A stretch of DNA of 64,000 nt from Bacteroidota bacterium (GCA_026391695.1 JAPLDP010000065.1:1-64000); one strand, 5' to 3'. Positions 35,120-46,002 are shown, counted from the first letter of the stretch. Translations and numbers: made by a program. Notes: generated by a model from the sequence alone, not told the origin.

Positions 35120-38100
35120 ATGAAAAGAAAACCGATCTTATTGTCAGCTATTATTGGCTTAACCATTGCCTTAAGCAGCTTTGTAATCGTCAGCGTTACG
35201 ATCACCGATAAGAATACACAAACTATGACAAATCATAATAATTACGACAAGGATTGGAAAAAGGTAGATTCTCTGATTCAGAAAGATTTACCACAATCAG
35301 CATTAGAAATTGTGGAGACTATTTATAGCAGGGCCCGGGCTGATAATAATTCCCCACAATTTATTAAAGCTATTCTTTATCGGATGAAGCTGCAAGCCGA
35401 ATTTAAAGAGGATTTCATGGTTAATATTATTGGTGATGCCGAAAAGGAAATTTCCCGTGCCTCATTCCCCGAAAAACAGATTCTCCATTCCATTTTAGCT
35501 GAACTCTACTGGAGGTTTTATCAGTCGGACAGACACGAGATACTTGATAGGACGGCGACTCTAGGTTTTGATCAGAAAGACATACGGACTTGGGATGTTA
35601 ATAAGTTTGTCTATGTGACTATCCTGAACTACCGGCAATCATTGGAAAGTGCTGCTAAACTTCAGGCCATATCTCTGAAGGATTATGATCCTATCCTGAT
35701 CACTCAGGAAAGTTCGAAGATGTATAGGCCATCCCTTTATGATTTCCTTGTTCACCGGGCTATCGACTTTTATATGAATGAAGAGTCAGGTCTCACTGAA
35801 CCGGTCTACAAATTTGTAATGGATTCACCGGAATATTTCAAACCATGCAGCGATTTTATCGGAATGGACATTTCGACGAAAGATACGATGTCGCTGAAAT
35901 TCCATGCCATCAATCTGTTTAAGGATATCATACGTTTTCACCTGGATGACAAGTCTCCGGAAGCTCTCATTGATGTGGACCTTAAAAGACTGCAATTTGT
36001 CAGGCAGTATGCTTTTATGGAAATAAAAGACAGCCTGTATATTGAGGCACTCAAATCGTTACTTGGCAAATATTCCGGCTTTCCTGCTTCTGCGGAGGTG
36101 AGTTATAAGCTTGCACAAGCTCTTTTCGACCGAGGTGATAATTATCAACCCTTAAAATCTGATCTTTATAAATGGGATATCAAAGAAGCCTATCAATATT
36201 GTCAGAAGGCCATTAATGCTTTTCCTGACGCAGAGGGCTCAAAAAGATGCAAAAGCCTTATGAGCCATATCACTGAAAAGGCTCTCAACCTAACTACCAC
36301 TTATGGCAATGTGGAAGGCCAATCTTTTTTGGGTCTGGTATCCTATAAAAACTCTCCTGAAATCTTCATCCGGATCATTAGTTTACCAGCTGAGACAGAC
36401 AGAAGACTCAGGGAAGGAAAGCGTGCAAAGGAGCTTGTTGTCGGTTACCTGCGCCTTCCGGTTCTCAAAGAGTGGAAGGTCGGTTTGATTGATGATGGAG
36501 ATTTTCAGACACATGCAACAGAGATAAAAATTCCTGAATTGCCACTGGGTTATTATGTTATCCTTGCCTCAACAGATAAGGATTTTTCTTACACCGACGA
36601 AGTCGTGGCATACAGCTCTTTTTGGATTTCCAATATAAGCTATATTAATCGCCAGGCCGGTGACGGAAGCATTGAGTTTTATGTCCTTGACAGGGAAAAA
36701 GGCACACCGTTGGCCGGCGTGAATATTCAGACCTTCTATCGCAATTATGATTATAACCAACGCAGGTATGATCTTCAACCCTGGAATACATACACAACCG
36801 GTGAGGATGGATTTTTCACCATTCCGGCTCTCCTGCCCCGTACTGACAGTAAATCATTTATTATCAGGTTCGCTGCAGGAAATGACACCCTGATAACTGA
36901 CAATTATTTTTATCAATATGGTCGCAGTCCTGAACCACAGAAAATGAGGCCCAAAACGTTCTTCTTCACCGACAGGGCCATATACCGTCCGGGACAAACC
37001 GTATATTTCAAAGGTATTGTCATTGAAACTGATGGGAAAATTAATGAGATACTTCCCGGTTATAAATCCAGCGTGAGGTTTTATGACATCAACGGACAAA
37101 AGATATCGGAAGTGGCTGTTATAAGCAATGATTACGGCTCGTTCAATGGCTCTTTTACAGCTCCTGTCGGCGTTCTTACTGGCCAGATGACCATAAGCAA
37201 TGAGTCAGGTTCTGTCGAAATTTCAGTGGAAGAATATAAGAGGCCTAATTTTGAGGTCATCTTTAATCCTGTCAAAGGAGTTTATAAACTCAATGAACCA
37301 GTTTCAGTTCAGGGACGGGCCAAATCTTATTCGGGCGCAAACATTGACAATGCCCAGGTGAAATACCGTGTGGTGCGACAGGCCAGGTTCCCTTATTTGA
37401 GCTACTGGTGGCGCAACTGGTTCCGCTCAACACCTGATATGGAGATAGTCAATGGCATTGCTGTAACCGATGCCGAAGGCAATTTTACCATCGTTTTCCA
37501 GGCTGTTCCTGATGCAACTATTGAAAAGAAATTCAAGCCGGTCTTTAATTATCATGTCATCGCAGAAGTGACCGATATCAACGGCGAGACTCAGACCTCT
37601 GAAACCACGGTCTCAGTGGGGTATACAGCACTGTTAATCAATGTGGATGTACCAGACGGGATCGATAAATCAGGCAAAGCAGAGTTTAAACTTTTATCAA
37701 CCAACCTGAACGGCCAGAAAGAACCTGCCAGAGGGATGCTGACTATCAGCAAGCTCATTGAACCTGATCGTCTATTCAGGGAACGGCTATGGGAGCAGCC
37801 TGATAAATTTATTATGACCAAAGAAGAGTTTTATGATGCTTTTCCGCATGATGTCTATAATGATGAAGACAATATTGAAAAGTGGAAGACCGGACAATCA
37901 ATCCTCAATAAGGCATTTGATACGGAAAATGACAGCCTGATAGCCCTGACTGATCTGCAGGCATGGGAAAATGGCCAATATGTCTTAAAAGCAAGCACTA
38001 CCGATAAATTCGGACAGCAGGTTGAAGTGACAAAATATTTTATTATTTACTCCCCTTCTGATAAAAAGGCCCCGGTAAACGAAATCTATTGGTTTTTACC

Positions 38101-41100
38101 TCAAAAAATGAATGGTGAACCCGGTGAAAATGCTGCCTTTCTTATTGGAACAAAGGATAAAAACATAAATATTCTGTATGAAATTATCAAAGATGACAAA
38201 ATTATCCATAGGGAGTGGATCAAACTGAATGCACAACAGAAATTTATTGGTATTCCCCTGAAAGAGGAGTACAGAGGGAATTTTATGATTAATCTGGCAT
38301 GTGTCAGATTCAACAGAAGTTACATGGATCTGAATACTGTCACTGTACCATATACCAATAAAGCATTGGATTTTGAATTCAGTTCTTTCAGGGATAAGCT
38401 TATGCCAGGACAGGCAGAAGAGTGGAGCATCAAAATAAAAGATAAAAGAGGTGAGGAAGTTGCTGCTGAGATGGTCGCTTCTATGTATGATGCCTCGCTG
38501 GATGTTTTTGTGCCCCACGCATGGGATTTCTCCCTCTTTGAGCAAACTGATGCTTCAAGTGGTTGGAATGTGCAAAATGCCTTTTCAGTGAAAAACACAC
38601 AGGACATCACGGAAACCTCCAAACTATATGAATACCCTGGTGACAGAACCTATGACCGGCTGAACTGGTTTGGTTTTGATTATTTTGGATATTCAAGATA
38701 TGTCGAAGGTGTTATGGACAATGTACGGCCTATGATAAAAGGTGAGGTTCATGCAGTTATGATGGTGGAAGAAGAAGCAATGGTTGTACCTGGTGATGGG
38801 GGGAAACAATCAGAAGGTGCAGAGGAAGAAATTGCCGTAAAACCCAAAGAACCATCCGGACCTCAGCTGCGCCGGGATTTCAACGAAACAGCATTCTTCT
38901 TCCCTGACCTGAAAACGGATGAAAATGGCAATATCATCATCAGGTTTAAGATGCCTGAATCACTCACCCGCTGGAAGATGCTTGGACTGGCACATACTAT
39001 CGATCTGAAATATGGCCAGGTCACTAGGGAGCTTGTCACTCGGAAAGAGCTGATGGTGGTGCCCAATGCCCCGCGATTTTACAGGGAAGGTGACACCATG
39101 GTTTTCACAGCTAAGGTCATCAACCTCTCTGATAATGAACTAAGCGGAACAACAACATTGGCATTCTTTGATGCGGTGAGTATGACACCGGTAAGCATTT
39201 TGATGTCCGCTCCCGACCAGCCATTCTTAGTTAAAAAAGGGCAGAGTGCAGTAGTCAGGTGGAATATTTTCATTCCCTATGAAGGCATTCAGGCTCTTAC
39301 CTATCAAATATTTGCCAAAGCCGGTAATTATAGCGATGGTGAGGAGAAACCTTTACCTGTCTTGACAAACCGTATGCTGGTGACCGAAACATTGCCACTA
39401 CCTGTCAATGGTAAGCAGACTAAAACCTTTTCTTTCGATAAACTGGTCAGTTCAGCCTCATCTCCAACCTTAAAGAATCATAAGCTGACACTTGAATTCA
39501 CTTCTAATCCGGCATGGTATGCTGTGCAGGCTTTACCTTATCTGATGGAATATCCCTATGAATGTTCTGAGCAGGTGTTCAGCTGCTTATACGCCAACAG
39601 CCTCGCCAGCCATATTGTCAATTCCAATCCGAAAATTAAAAGAGTCTTCGATAGCTGGAAAACCTATAGTCCGGAAGCTTTATTATCGAACCTTGAAAAA
39701 AATCGGGAACTTAAAGCCTTGATTCTTGAAGAGACACCCTGGGTGATGGATGCAAAAAATGAAAATGAACGAAAGCAGCGAATCAGCCTGTTGTTTGATC
39801 TGAACAAAATGGCAGGTGAACAGTCGGCTTCCCTGATGAAACTGAGGAATATGCAGTTGCCCAATGGCGGATGGCCATGGTTTAAAGGCATGGAAGACAG
39901 CCGCTATATCACGCAGCATATTGTTTGCGGCTTCGGCAAGATGAACCATCTTCAGATAAAAGATGTCGTTGGAAATGACGATGTCTGGCAAATGGTCAGA
40001 AGGGCTGTACGATATATCGATGACAGGATGAGAGAGGATTATGAACGGATAAAAGAGCTTTATCCGAAAGAAATGGATAAAAACCACCTGAGTTCCGTTG
40101 AGATTCATTACCTCTATACAAGGAGCTTTTACAATGCATTCAATTTTAATATTGATATTGACAAACAAAACCGCGAGGCCTTCGACTACTTTAAAGGACA
40201 GGCACAGAAATACTGGACAGAGCAAAACATTTACATACAGGGAATGATTGCCATTGGTTTACAGCGCTTTGGCGATCAGTCCACTCCTGCCGATATCATC
40301 AGGTCATTGAAGGAACATGCATTACATTCCGAAGAAATGGGCATGTACTGGAGGGAAAATACCGGCGGCTATTATTGGTACCAGGCATCTATTGAAACAC
40401 AAGCTTTGCTTATCGAAACTTTCGAGGAGGTCGCTAATGATGCAGTATCAGTTGAAGAAATGAAAATATGGTTGCTGAAACATAAGCAAACTCAGGATTG
40501 GGAGACCACTAAAGCCACAGTTGAGGCTGTATATGCCCTGCTCCATAGAGGTACCGATATTCTGGTCAGCGAGGATCTGGTTCAGGTCACACTTGGAAAC
40601 AATGTAATTGATCCTAAGATTATGGATGATGTAAAGGCTGAAGCCGGCACAGGATATTTTAAGACATCCTGGAGCGGCAAGGAAATAACACCTGACATGG
40701 GCCATGTCACCGTCACAAAAAGTGATGAAGGTGTAGCCTGGGGTGCATTATACTGGCAGTATTTTGAGCAGCTGGATAAAATAACACCACATGAGACACC
40801 CTTGAAGTTGGAAAAGAAACTATTTGTTGAAAGGAATACGCCTTCCGGACCTGTTATTGAACCGGTCATCCCTAATACCAGCCTTCACGTTGGCGACCGT
40901 CTCAAGGTACGTATTGAGCTTCGCGTCGACCGCGATATGGAATACGTTCACATGAAAGACATGCGTGCCTCAGCATTCGAGCCGGTCAATGTCCTGTCAA
41001 CATACAAATACGAAGGAGGACTTGGCTATTACGAAAGCACACGCGATGCGTCGACGAATTTCTTCTTTAGTTACTTGCTTAAAGGTACTTATGTTTTTGA

Positions 41101-41221
41101 ATACCCTATGATAGTTTCGCAGCAAGGCGATTTTTCTAATGGCATCACTAGCATCCAGTGTATGTATGCACCGGAATTTGCAGCTCATTCTGAGGGAATT
41201 AGAGTACATATTGGTGAATGA
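35120..41221 (+). CDS. Alpha-2-macroglobulin family protein (very large, thioester motif)
   Basis: 2033 residues. An N-terminal membrane helix or signal (9-30) has no lipobox, unlike E. coli YfhM. Residues ~50-400 are a helical, TPR-like region particular to this Bacteroidota group. MG domains follow, including MG2 (FFFTDRAIYRPGQTVYFKG near 613), then the alpha-2-macroglobulin block (FPDLKTDENGNIIIRFKMPE) and the thioester site CSEQ at 1482-1485 (YPYECSEQVFSCLYANSL), with a helical thioester domain after it (LPNGGWPWFKGMEDSRYITQ). Such proteins may trap proteases or other attackers in the periplasm. The usual partner pbpC (PBP1C) is not adjacent. Confidence 0.93.
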   Translation: MKRKPILLSAIIGLTIALSSFVIVSVTITDKNTQTMTNHNNYDKDWKKVDSLIQKDLPQSALEIVETIYSRARADNNSPQFIKAILYRMKLQAEFKEDFMVNIIGDAEKEISRASFPEKQILHSILAELYWRFYQSDRHEILDRTATLGFDQKDIRTWDVNKFVYVTILNYRQSLESAAKLQAISLKDYDPILITQESSKMYRPSLYDFLVHRAIDFYMNEESGLTEPVYKFVMDSPEYFKPCSDFIGMDISTKDTMSLKFHAINLFKDIIRFHLDDKSPEALIDVDLKRLQFVRQYAFMEIKDSLYIEALKSLLGKYSGFPASAEVSYKLAQALFDRGDNYQPLKSDLYKWDIKEAYQYCQKAINAFPDAEGSKRCKSLMSHITEKALNLTTTYGNVEGQSFLGLVSYKNSPEIFIRIISLPAETDRRLREGKRAKELVVGYLRLPVLKEWKVGLIDDGDFQTHATEIKIPELPLGYYVILASTDKDFSYTDEVVAYSSFWISNISYINRQAGDGSIEFYVLDREKGTPLAGVNIQTFYRNYDYNQRRYDLQPWNTYTTGEDGFFTIPALLPRTDSKSFIIRFAAGNDTLITDNYFYQYGRSPEPQKMRPKTFFFTDRAIYRPGQTVYFKGIVIETDGKINEILPGYKSSVRFYDINGQKISEVAVISNDYGSFNGSFTAPVGVLTGQMTISNESGSVEISVEEYKRPNFEVIFNPVKGVYKLNEPVSVQGRAKSYSGANIDNAQVKYRVVRQARFPYLSYWWRNWFRSTPDMEIVNGIAVTDAEGNFTIVFQAVPDATIEKKFKPVFNYHVIAEVTDINGETQTSETTVSVGYTALLINVDVPDGIDKSGKAEFKLLSTNLNGQKEPARGMLTISKLIEPDRLFRERLWEQPDKFIMTKEEFYDAFPHDVYNDEDNIEKWKTGQSILNKAFDTENDSLIALTDLQAWENGQYVLKASTTDKFGQQVEVTKYFIIYSPSDKKAPVNEIYWFLPQKMNGEPGENAAFLIGTKDKNINILYEIIKDDKIIHREWIKLNAQQKFIGIPLKEEYRGNFMINLACVRFNRSYMDLNTVTVPYTNKALDFEFSSFRDKLMPGQAEEWSIKIKDKRGEEVAAEMVASMYDASLDVFVPHAWDFSLFEQTDASSGWNVQNAFSVKNTQDITETSKLYEYPGDRTYDRLNWFGFDYFGYSRYVEGVMDNVRPMIKGEVHAVMMVEEEAMVVPGDGGKQSEGAEEEIAVKPKEPSGPQLRRDFNETAFFFPDLKTDENGNIIIRFKMPESLTRWKMLGLAHTIDLKYGQVTRELVTRKELMVVPNAPRFYREGDTMVFTAKVINLSDNELSGTTTLAFFDAVSMTPVSILMSAPDQPFLVKKGQSAVVRWNIFIPYEGIQALTYQIFAKAGNYSDGEEKPLPVLTNRMLVTETLPLPVNGKQTKTFSFDKLVSSASSPTLKNHKLTLEFTSNPAWYAVQALPYLMEYPYECSEQVFSCLYANSLASHIVNSNPKIKRVFDSWKTYSPEALLSNLEKNRELKALILEETPWVMDAKNENERKQRISLLFDLNKMAGEQSASLMKLRNMQLPNGGWPWFKGMEDSRYITQHIVCGFGKMNHLQIKDVVGNDDVWQMVRRAVRYIDDRMREDYERIKELYPKEMDKNHLSSVEIHYLYTRSFYNAFNFNIDIDKQNREAFDYFKGQAQKYWTEQNIYIQGMIAIGLQRFGDQSTPADIIRSLKEHALHSEEMGMYWRENTGGYYWYQASIETQALLIETFEEVANDAVSVEEMKIWLLKHKQTQDWETTKATVEAVYALLHRGTDILVSEDLVQVTLGNNVIDPKIMDDVKAEAGTGYFKTSWSGKEITPDMGHVTVTKSDEGVAWGALYWQYFEQLDKITPHETPLKLEKKLFVERNTPSGPVIEPVIPNTSLHVGDRLKVRIELRVDRDMEYVHMKDMRASAFEPVNVLSTYKYEGGLGYYESTRDASTNFFFSYLLKGTYVFEYPMIVSQQGDFSNGITSIQCMYAPEFAAHSEGIRVHIGE

Positions 41222-41309
41222 AAACTAATCCAGCCTTTAAATGCTGGGACACGTACACTAAAAATTTATCAGTGAATCACCAGCTCCCGATTTCGACTTT
41301 CCCTCTCTG

Positions 41310-42761
41310 CTAATTATTTATCGTTTTATATTGATTGAACTTCTCAAGGACTTTATTTACAAAGTTATACGTCTCTGACCCCCTGGCATAACCATAATAT
41401 ACCACTGAGTCAGAATAATATTGAGGATTGGATTTGAAAAGCATGAATGAATCTACATTATTTGTCCAGACTGCCGGATCCTTATTGTATTTTTCAGCCA
41501 GACGCATAGCATCATATACATGAGCTATGCCAACATTATATGAAGCAAGGACAAACTTATGTCGTTCATTTTCGTCTGTTACAATATCTTCAAACTGATC
41601 GTCAAGGTATTTAAGAAATTTAACACCCGCTACGATATTTGCCTCTGGTGACGATAATGAATCTACACCAAATTTCTTAGCTGTAGCAGGCATAAGCTGC
41701 ATCATGCCAAAAGCACCGGCCCATGAACTGGTGTTCTGGTTAAAACCAGATTCCTGAAAAATAAGTGAAGCAAGAAGACGCCAGTCCCATCCAAGTATGT
41801 TGCTCTGCACTTTGATGAATTCATCATAATCCGATATCCTGCCCCTTGTCAAACTATGATAGTCTTCAATATTAGCCCTGCCGATCCTGGGATTCTTGAA
41901 ATACTTATTAAAAGTTAATTTGGCCTCTTTTGACCGTTTGAACCCTTCCAACCATTTATTGATTTCAATTAAAAGATCATTTGATCCTTTTCTGACAGCC
42001 CAGGCGGTATTCTGAGAAAAACTGACAGCAGTCCCTACATCTATATCAGGATAAAAGTTCTGGCTTATCAACGCAACGGGCTCATCGGCAATAGTATATC
42101 CGATTTGTCCGCTTTCTACCATATCGATCAGCTCTTCCATGGTCTTGCCTTTTTCTTCAATAACTGAAATGGTGTCGCCGATTTCATCAGATAGATTCTT
42201 TAAACGCATTCTGAATGAAATGTTACTTGGAATATATATGGTCTTTCCTGCCAGTTCCAGAGGATTAAGGATGAGATGGGATTCAACTTCATCCCATGTG
42301 CTCATCTTGCGCCAGTTTTGAGGCTTCCGCTGCACTAGGACCTGCCGTATCTGATTCATCGGATTGGAAAAATCAACCTGAGCAACCCTGTCACGCGTTA
42401 TCGTAATATCCATTGCAATCAGGTCGCCTATACCGGTGTTCAGATCTTTAATGGCTTTATCAAGTTCATTATCAATGATGATCTCCAGTTTAACACCCAA
42501 ATAATTGGCAAATGAATTTAAAAGATCATATTGATATCCCATTTTCTCCCCCCTGTATATAAAATAATCCGTCGAATTATAGTTAGTAATGGCAATGATC
42601 TTTCCCCTTAATTTGATCAGATTCATTAATCCATTCCCTCCATACTGTTTATAATCCTGAAAATTATTTACATTGGGGGAGTGTGAGCAGGTAATAAGCA
42701 ATAAGATCAACGATAAAAGTGAAAATGCTTTTATTATCTTTCTGATGGCTTTCTTAATCAT
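41310..42761 (-). CDS. mltF: MltF-like lytic transglycosylase
   Basis: 483 residues. A lipobox-type signal (LLLITCSHS) precedes a solute-binding-type domain (SBP family 3; GEKMGYQYDLLNSFANYLGV, MDITITRDRVAQVDFSNPM). The C-terminal lysozyme-like SLT domain starts with the catalytic Glu in FQESGFNQNTSSWAGAFG and has MQLMPATAKKFGVD. It cleaves peptidoglycan glycan strands; in MltF the binding domain regulates the activity. Both domains are full length. It is convergent with the alpha-2-macroglobulin gene. Confidence 0.92.
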   Translation of the reverse strand: MIKKAIRKIIKAFSLLSLILLLITCSHSPNVNNFQDYKQYGGNGLMNLIKLRGKIIAITNYNSTDYFIYRGEKMGYQYDLLNSFANYLGVKLEIIIDNELDKAIKDLNTGIGDLIAMDITITRDRVAQVDFSNPMNQIRQVLVQRKPQNWRKMSTWDEVESHLILNPLELAGKTIYIPSNISFRMRLKNLSDEIGDTISVIEEKGKTMEELIDMVESGQIGYTIADEPVALISQNFYPDIDVGTAVSFSQNTAWAVRKGSNDLLIEINKWLEGFKRSKEAKLTFNKYFKNPRIGRANIEDYHSLTRGRISDYDEFIKVQSNILGWDWRLLASLIFQESGFNQNTSSWAGAFGMMQLMPATAKKFGVDSLSSPEANIVAGVKFLKYLDDQFEDIVTDENERHKFVLASYNVGIAHVYDAMRLAEKYNKDPAVWTNNVDSFMLFKSNPQYYSDSVVYYGYARGSETYNFVNKVLEKFNQYKTINN

Positions 42762-42838
42762 GAAGTCTTGTTTGATCCTACGATACTGACAAATGCCAGG
42801 ATAATTGTAACAAAAGAAAAAAGTATAAGTTCATTCCT

Positions 42839-44929
42839 TCATTTACTCAGTACTTTAAATTCCGTTCTACGATTCATCTGGCGTCCATCCTCTGTATCGT
42901 TCGTGGCAACAGGCTGAGTCATGCCATATCCCACATAGGTCAGCCTGTTTGAATCAAGGCCGTTGATTATCAGGTAATCTACAACAGACTTGGCCCGGTT
43001 TTCCGAAAGTTGCTGGTTATATAACGCAGAACCAACGTTATCAGTATGTCCTGATATCTCAATTTTTAGAGAAGGAACATCTTGCAGCAACTTGATCAGC
43101 CTGTCCAGTTCTGTTTTTGACTCAGGTCGTAATGTGGCTTTATTAAAATCAAAGAAAATATTTTTCAGAATTATCTTGCTCCCAACTTCAATCTTTTTCA
43201 AATAAATATCCCTGTTGATTTCCTGGACAGACGTTGAGGCTGGAATGATAAGGTTCTCAGAATAAAACATGTATTCCTTTGCTTTTACTGCAAAACCATA
43301 GTTCCTGCCGGATGGCAACGATACTAAATATTCACTTGTCTCACTTGATGATTCAAATGATGCGACTTTCACGCCCAGTTCATTATCAAAAATTTCAACA
43401 GGAACCGCACCAACCGGTTCTAAAGTCACGGCATCACGTATCACTCCTTTAATGATGGCCAGTTGTATCGCTTTTATTTCTTTCTTGCCGGCGAGGATTA
43501 TTTCATTCGTCGGTTCCAATTTGAAAGTCTGGACATCCCAATCGTCTTTAGTGATAACGGGTTTTTCGGGTCCAAGAAATGTGATCATGAAAAGATCACG
43601 TTGTCCAATGCCATTAGGATCGAAGGAGGAATAATAGGCATGACGGCCATTCCTGGAAATTGAAAAGAAGACATCATCATCAGGCGTATTGACGGGATAT
43701 CCAAGATTCACAGGCTCTGTCCATATACCATTAACATTTTCGGACCTGAAAATATCATAACCACCCATATTCCTATGACCCTTTGAGCTGAAATATAACG
43801 ACTTGCCATCAGAACTCATGAATACGCCTTCCTCATCATAGGGTGTGTTAATGGACGCCCCAATATTTACAGCTTTACTGTATTCATACTTATCGCTATT
43901 CCCTTTTCTGACCATCTGGCTGACATAAATGTCCTTGCCTCCATATCCTCCGGGTTTATCACTCACAAAATAGATCGTTTGCATGTCAGGAGCATACGAT
44001 GCGGATGTTTCATGATATTCTGTGTTGATCTCTTTGGGCAGCGGTCGGGGATATTGCCATCCGCCATCTTTAATGAAGCATTCAAAAATATCACCGCCAT
44101 TCTCACCTTTGTATATTAGTGCATGCTTACCATCGGGAGAGATGCCAACAATAGCATCATGAGAATCAGTGTTCAGTGGCTTCCCGGGATTTACAGGTGC
44201 CTCCCAGGTATCCGTATTCTTGTCCCTGAAAGAAATGTATATATCCTCAAAATACATCAGATCAAACGGATCTATACCCCCTCCAGTGGTATTGTCCCTG
44301 CTTGATGTGAACATCAGAACAGTTTCATCTTCATTGATATATGGACTATAATCCGGATACTTTGAATTGACAGGACTACCAAGATTATCAATAAAAACCC
44401 TGACAGGATTGCCGATCATCTCTTTTGCTACCTCGCATTCGCTGATTTTTTTATCTATCTGCACGTTAAGCTGAGATAATTCGTTAGGAGTCAGTGATTG
44501 ACGATACTCTTCGAATTTCTGAATAGCTTTATCTGTTTCAAGATTAAGATGGTATGCTTGACCCAGCAAATAGAGCAGATCCGGTTTCACCTGTGGATCA
44601 AATGAAAGAGCTTTCTCGAAAAAAGAGATTGACTTGGTTTTCTGCACCGTTTTGATATAACACACACCTATCTTGTAATTGAGCAGGGCATTATTGGGAT
44701 TGAAGCCGTTGGCTTTCAGATAGTGCTCTATGGCAAAGGCATACTGTGGTATATCATTAAAAAAGTTATCATCGCCCTCTCTTATTTCTTTAATGGCTTC
44801 CTTCAGCAGTTTTTTTTGTTCCCCGGGAAAATTATCTTCATCAAATGCCACATTGACCTGAGCATTTAAAGCTGTAAGACAAGAAAAGATAATAAATGAC
44901 AAAAACAATATATTAATCCGCCAGGTCAT
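42839..44929 (-). CDS. PorE-like OmpA family protein (TPR, PD40 propeller, Cpr-like, OmpA)
   Basis: 696 residues. The signal contains IIFSC, so it could be a lipoprotein, or be cut after ALNAQ. Domains in order: TPRs (~35-170), PD40/WD40-like propeller repeats (TIYFVSDKPGGYGGKDIYVS; LYFSSKGHRNMGGYDIFRSE), a carboxypeptidase-regulatory-like domain (~500-570) and an OmpA peptidoglycan-binding domain with GHTDNVGSALYNQQLSENRA. This is the architecture of PorE of Porphyromonas gingivalis, an outer-membrane-to-cell-wall anchor of the type IX secretion machine. Many other Bacteroidota OmpA proteins share it, so orthology is not certain. The TPR gene upstream (5-base gap) is probably co-transcribed. 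Confidence 0.88.
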   Translation of the reverse strand: MTWRINILFLSFIIFSCLTALNAQVNVAFDEDNFPGEQKKLLKEAIKEIREGDDNFFNDIPQYAFAIEHYLKANGFNPNNALLNYKIGVCYIKTVQKTKSISFFEKALSFDPQVKPDLLYLLGQAYHLNLETDKAIQKFEEYRQSLTPNELSQLNVQIDKKISECEVAKEMIGNPVRVFIDNLGSPVNSKYPDYSPYINEDETVLMFTSSRDNTTGGGIDPFDLMYFEDIYISFRDKNTDTWEAPVNPGKPLNTDSHDAIVGISPDGKHALIYKGENGGDIFECFIKDGGWQYPRPLPKEINTEYHETSASYAPDMQTIYFVSDKPGGYGGKDIYVSQMVRKGNSDKYEYSKAVNIGASINTPYDEEGVFMSSDGKSLYFSSKGHRNMGGYDIFRSENVNGIWTEPVNLGYPVNTPDDDVFFSISRNGRHAYYSSFDPNGIGQRDLFMITFLGPEKPVITKDDWDVQTFKLEPTNEIILAGKKEIKAIQLAIIKGVIRDAVTLEPVGAVPVEIFDNELGVKVASFESSSETSEYLVSLPSGRNYGFAVKAKEYMFYSENLIIPASTSVQEINRDIYLKKIEVGSKIILKNIFFDFNKATLRPESKTELDRLIKLLQDVPSLKIEISGHTDNVGSALYNQQLSENRAKSVVDYLIINGLDSNRLTYVGYGMTQPVATNDTEDGRQMNRRTEFKVLSK

Positions 44930-44934
44930 AAATA

Positions 44935-46002
44935 CTATTTACAATTTTCAATATATACTTTGGCTTGTCCCACTCCAAGAGTAACTGCCCTTTCCCAATC
45001 AGCACAGGCTCCTTTATTATCCCTTAACATTTCACGGGCATTTCCACGGTTCAGATAAAGATAACCACTTCCGGCTTCGGCGTTTATTACTTCAGTATAA
45101 TCCCTCTCAGCACCAGAATAGTCTTTGAGTTTGAACCTTGCACTGCCCCGATTATTTATGGCAATGAAATAGGTAGGATTAATGCTGAAGGCCTCATTAA
45201 AGTCTTTTATCGCAGCTTCATAATTACCCAGATAATATTTTGCCAAACCCCGGCTGTTATAAGCGCTGATATAATCAGGTTTGATTTTAATTGCAGCTGT
45301 GAAATCCGTTTCAGCTTCCTCATAGTCATTTTGCTCCATCTTTATACGCCCAAGGTTATCAAAAGCAAAATACAATCTGGGATCGAGCATTGTGGCTTTA
45401 AGAAAATCATCCTGCGCCTTTTTTAGTTGTCCAATCTCCAGATAAGCCTTTCCACGAAAATTGTACGCATTAGCAAAATCATTTTTTAACAGGATAGCTC
45501 TTGAAAAATCATCTATAGCTACTTGATATTGACCATTTTCAAAAGTAATACCAGCACGATAATAGTATGCTTCCGCCAAATTGGTGTTCAATTGAATGGC
45601 CTGCGAGAAGTCCTCTGAAGCTTTTTCATTATTACCGAGTGAATAATTCGTCAGTCCCCTGAAATAATAAGCCCAGGCTGTTGGCATCAGTGCGATGGCC
45701 TGATTGAGATCATTCAGTGTGCTTTGGTACAAATTTGCCTTATATTCAATGACTCCACGATTATAATAGGCTTCGGCAAAGTCCGGTTTAATTATTAGTG
45801 CTTCATTCAATGCTCTGATGGCTGAATCAGCCAGTCCCTGGTTAAACATGTCAATAGACTTATTATAAAGAATTTCGGCCTGCTGGTTACCTATTATTAC
45901 TGAATCTGGTCGAGCCCCGGTGGGCATGGAATTCTGCCCAGTACTGTAAATACATAAGGCCGGAAGGATGAAGCAAATGAGGGTATTTATGGAATATTTC
46001 AT
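44935..46002 (-). CDS. TPR repeat protein (secreted or periplasmic)
   Basis: 355 residues: a signal peptide (MKYSINTLICFILPALCIYS), then about eight tandem tetratricopeptide repeats, each with the ALxxxPxxAxAYxNRGxxxxxxxxYxxAIxDFxxAI pattern (e.g. AYNSRGLAKYYLGNYEAAIK). The repeats form a solenoid for protein-protein contacts. It lies five bases upstream of the PorE-like gene, so the two may act together in the envelope. Its promoter region is shared with divergent kup. Confidence 0.85.
   Translation of the reverse strand: MKYSINTLICFILPALCIYSTGQNSMPTGARPDSVIIGNQQAEILYNKSIDMFNQGLADSAIRALNEALIIKPDFAEAYYNRGVIEYKANLYQSTLNDLNQAIALMPTAWAYYFRGLTNYSLGNNEKASEDFSQAIQLNTNLAEAYYYRAGITFENGQYQVAIDDFSRAILLKNDFANAYNFRGKAYLEIGQLKKAQDDFLKATMLDPRLYFAFDNLGRIKMEQNDYEEAETDFTAAIKIKPDYISAYNSRGLAKYYLGNYEAAIKDFNEAFSINPTYFIAINNRGSARFKLKDYSGAERDYTEVINAEAGSGYLYLNRGNAREMLRDNKGACADWERAVTLGVGQAKVYIENCK

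Noticed and set aside
39683-40225. 180-residue antisense frame inside the alpha-2-macroglobulin gene
   Set aside because: Hydrophobic, pattern-free translation opposite a conserved coding region.
41230-41247. Hairpin ccagc...gctgg after the alpha-2-macroglobulin gene
   Set aside because: Short stem, 8-base loop and no T-tract.
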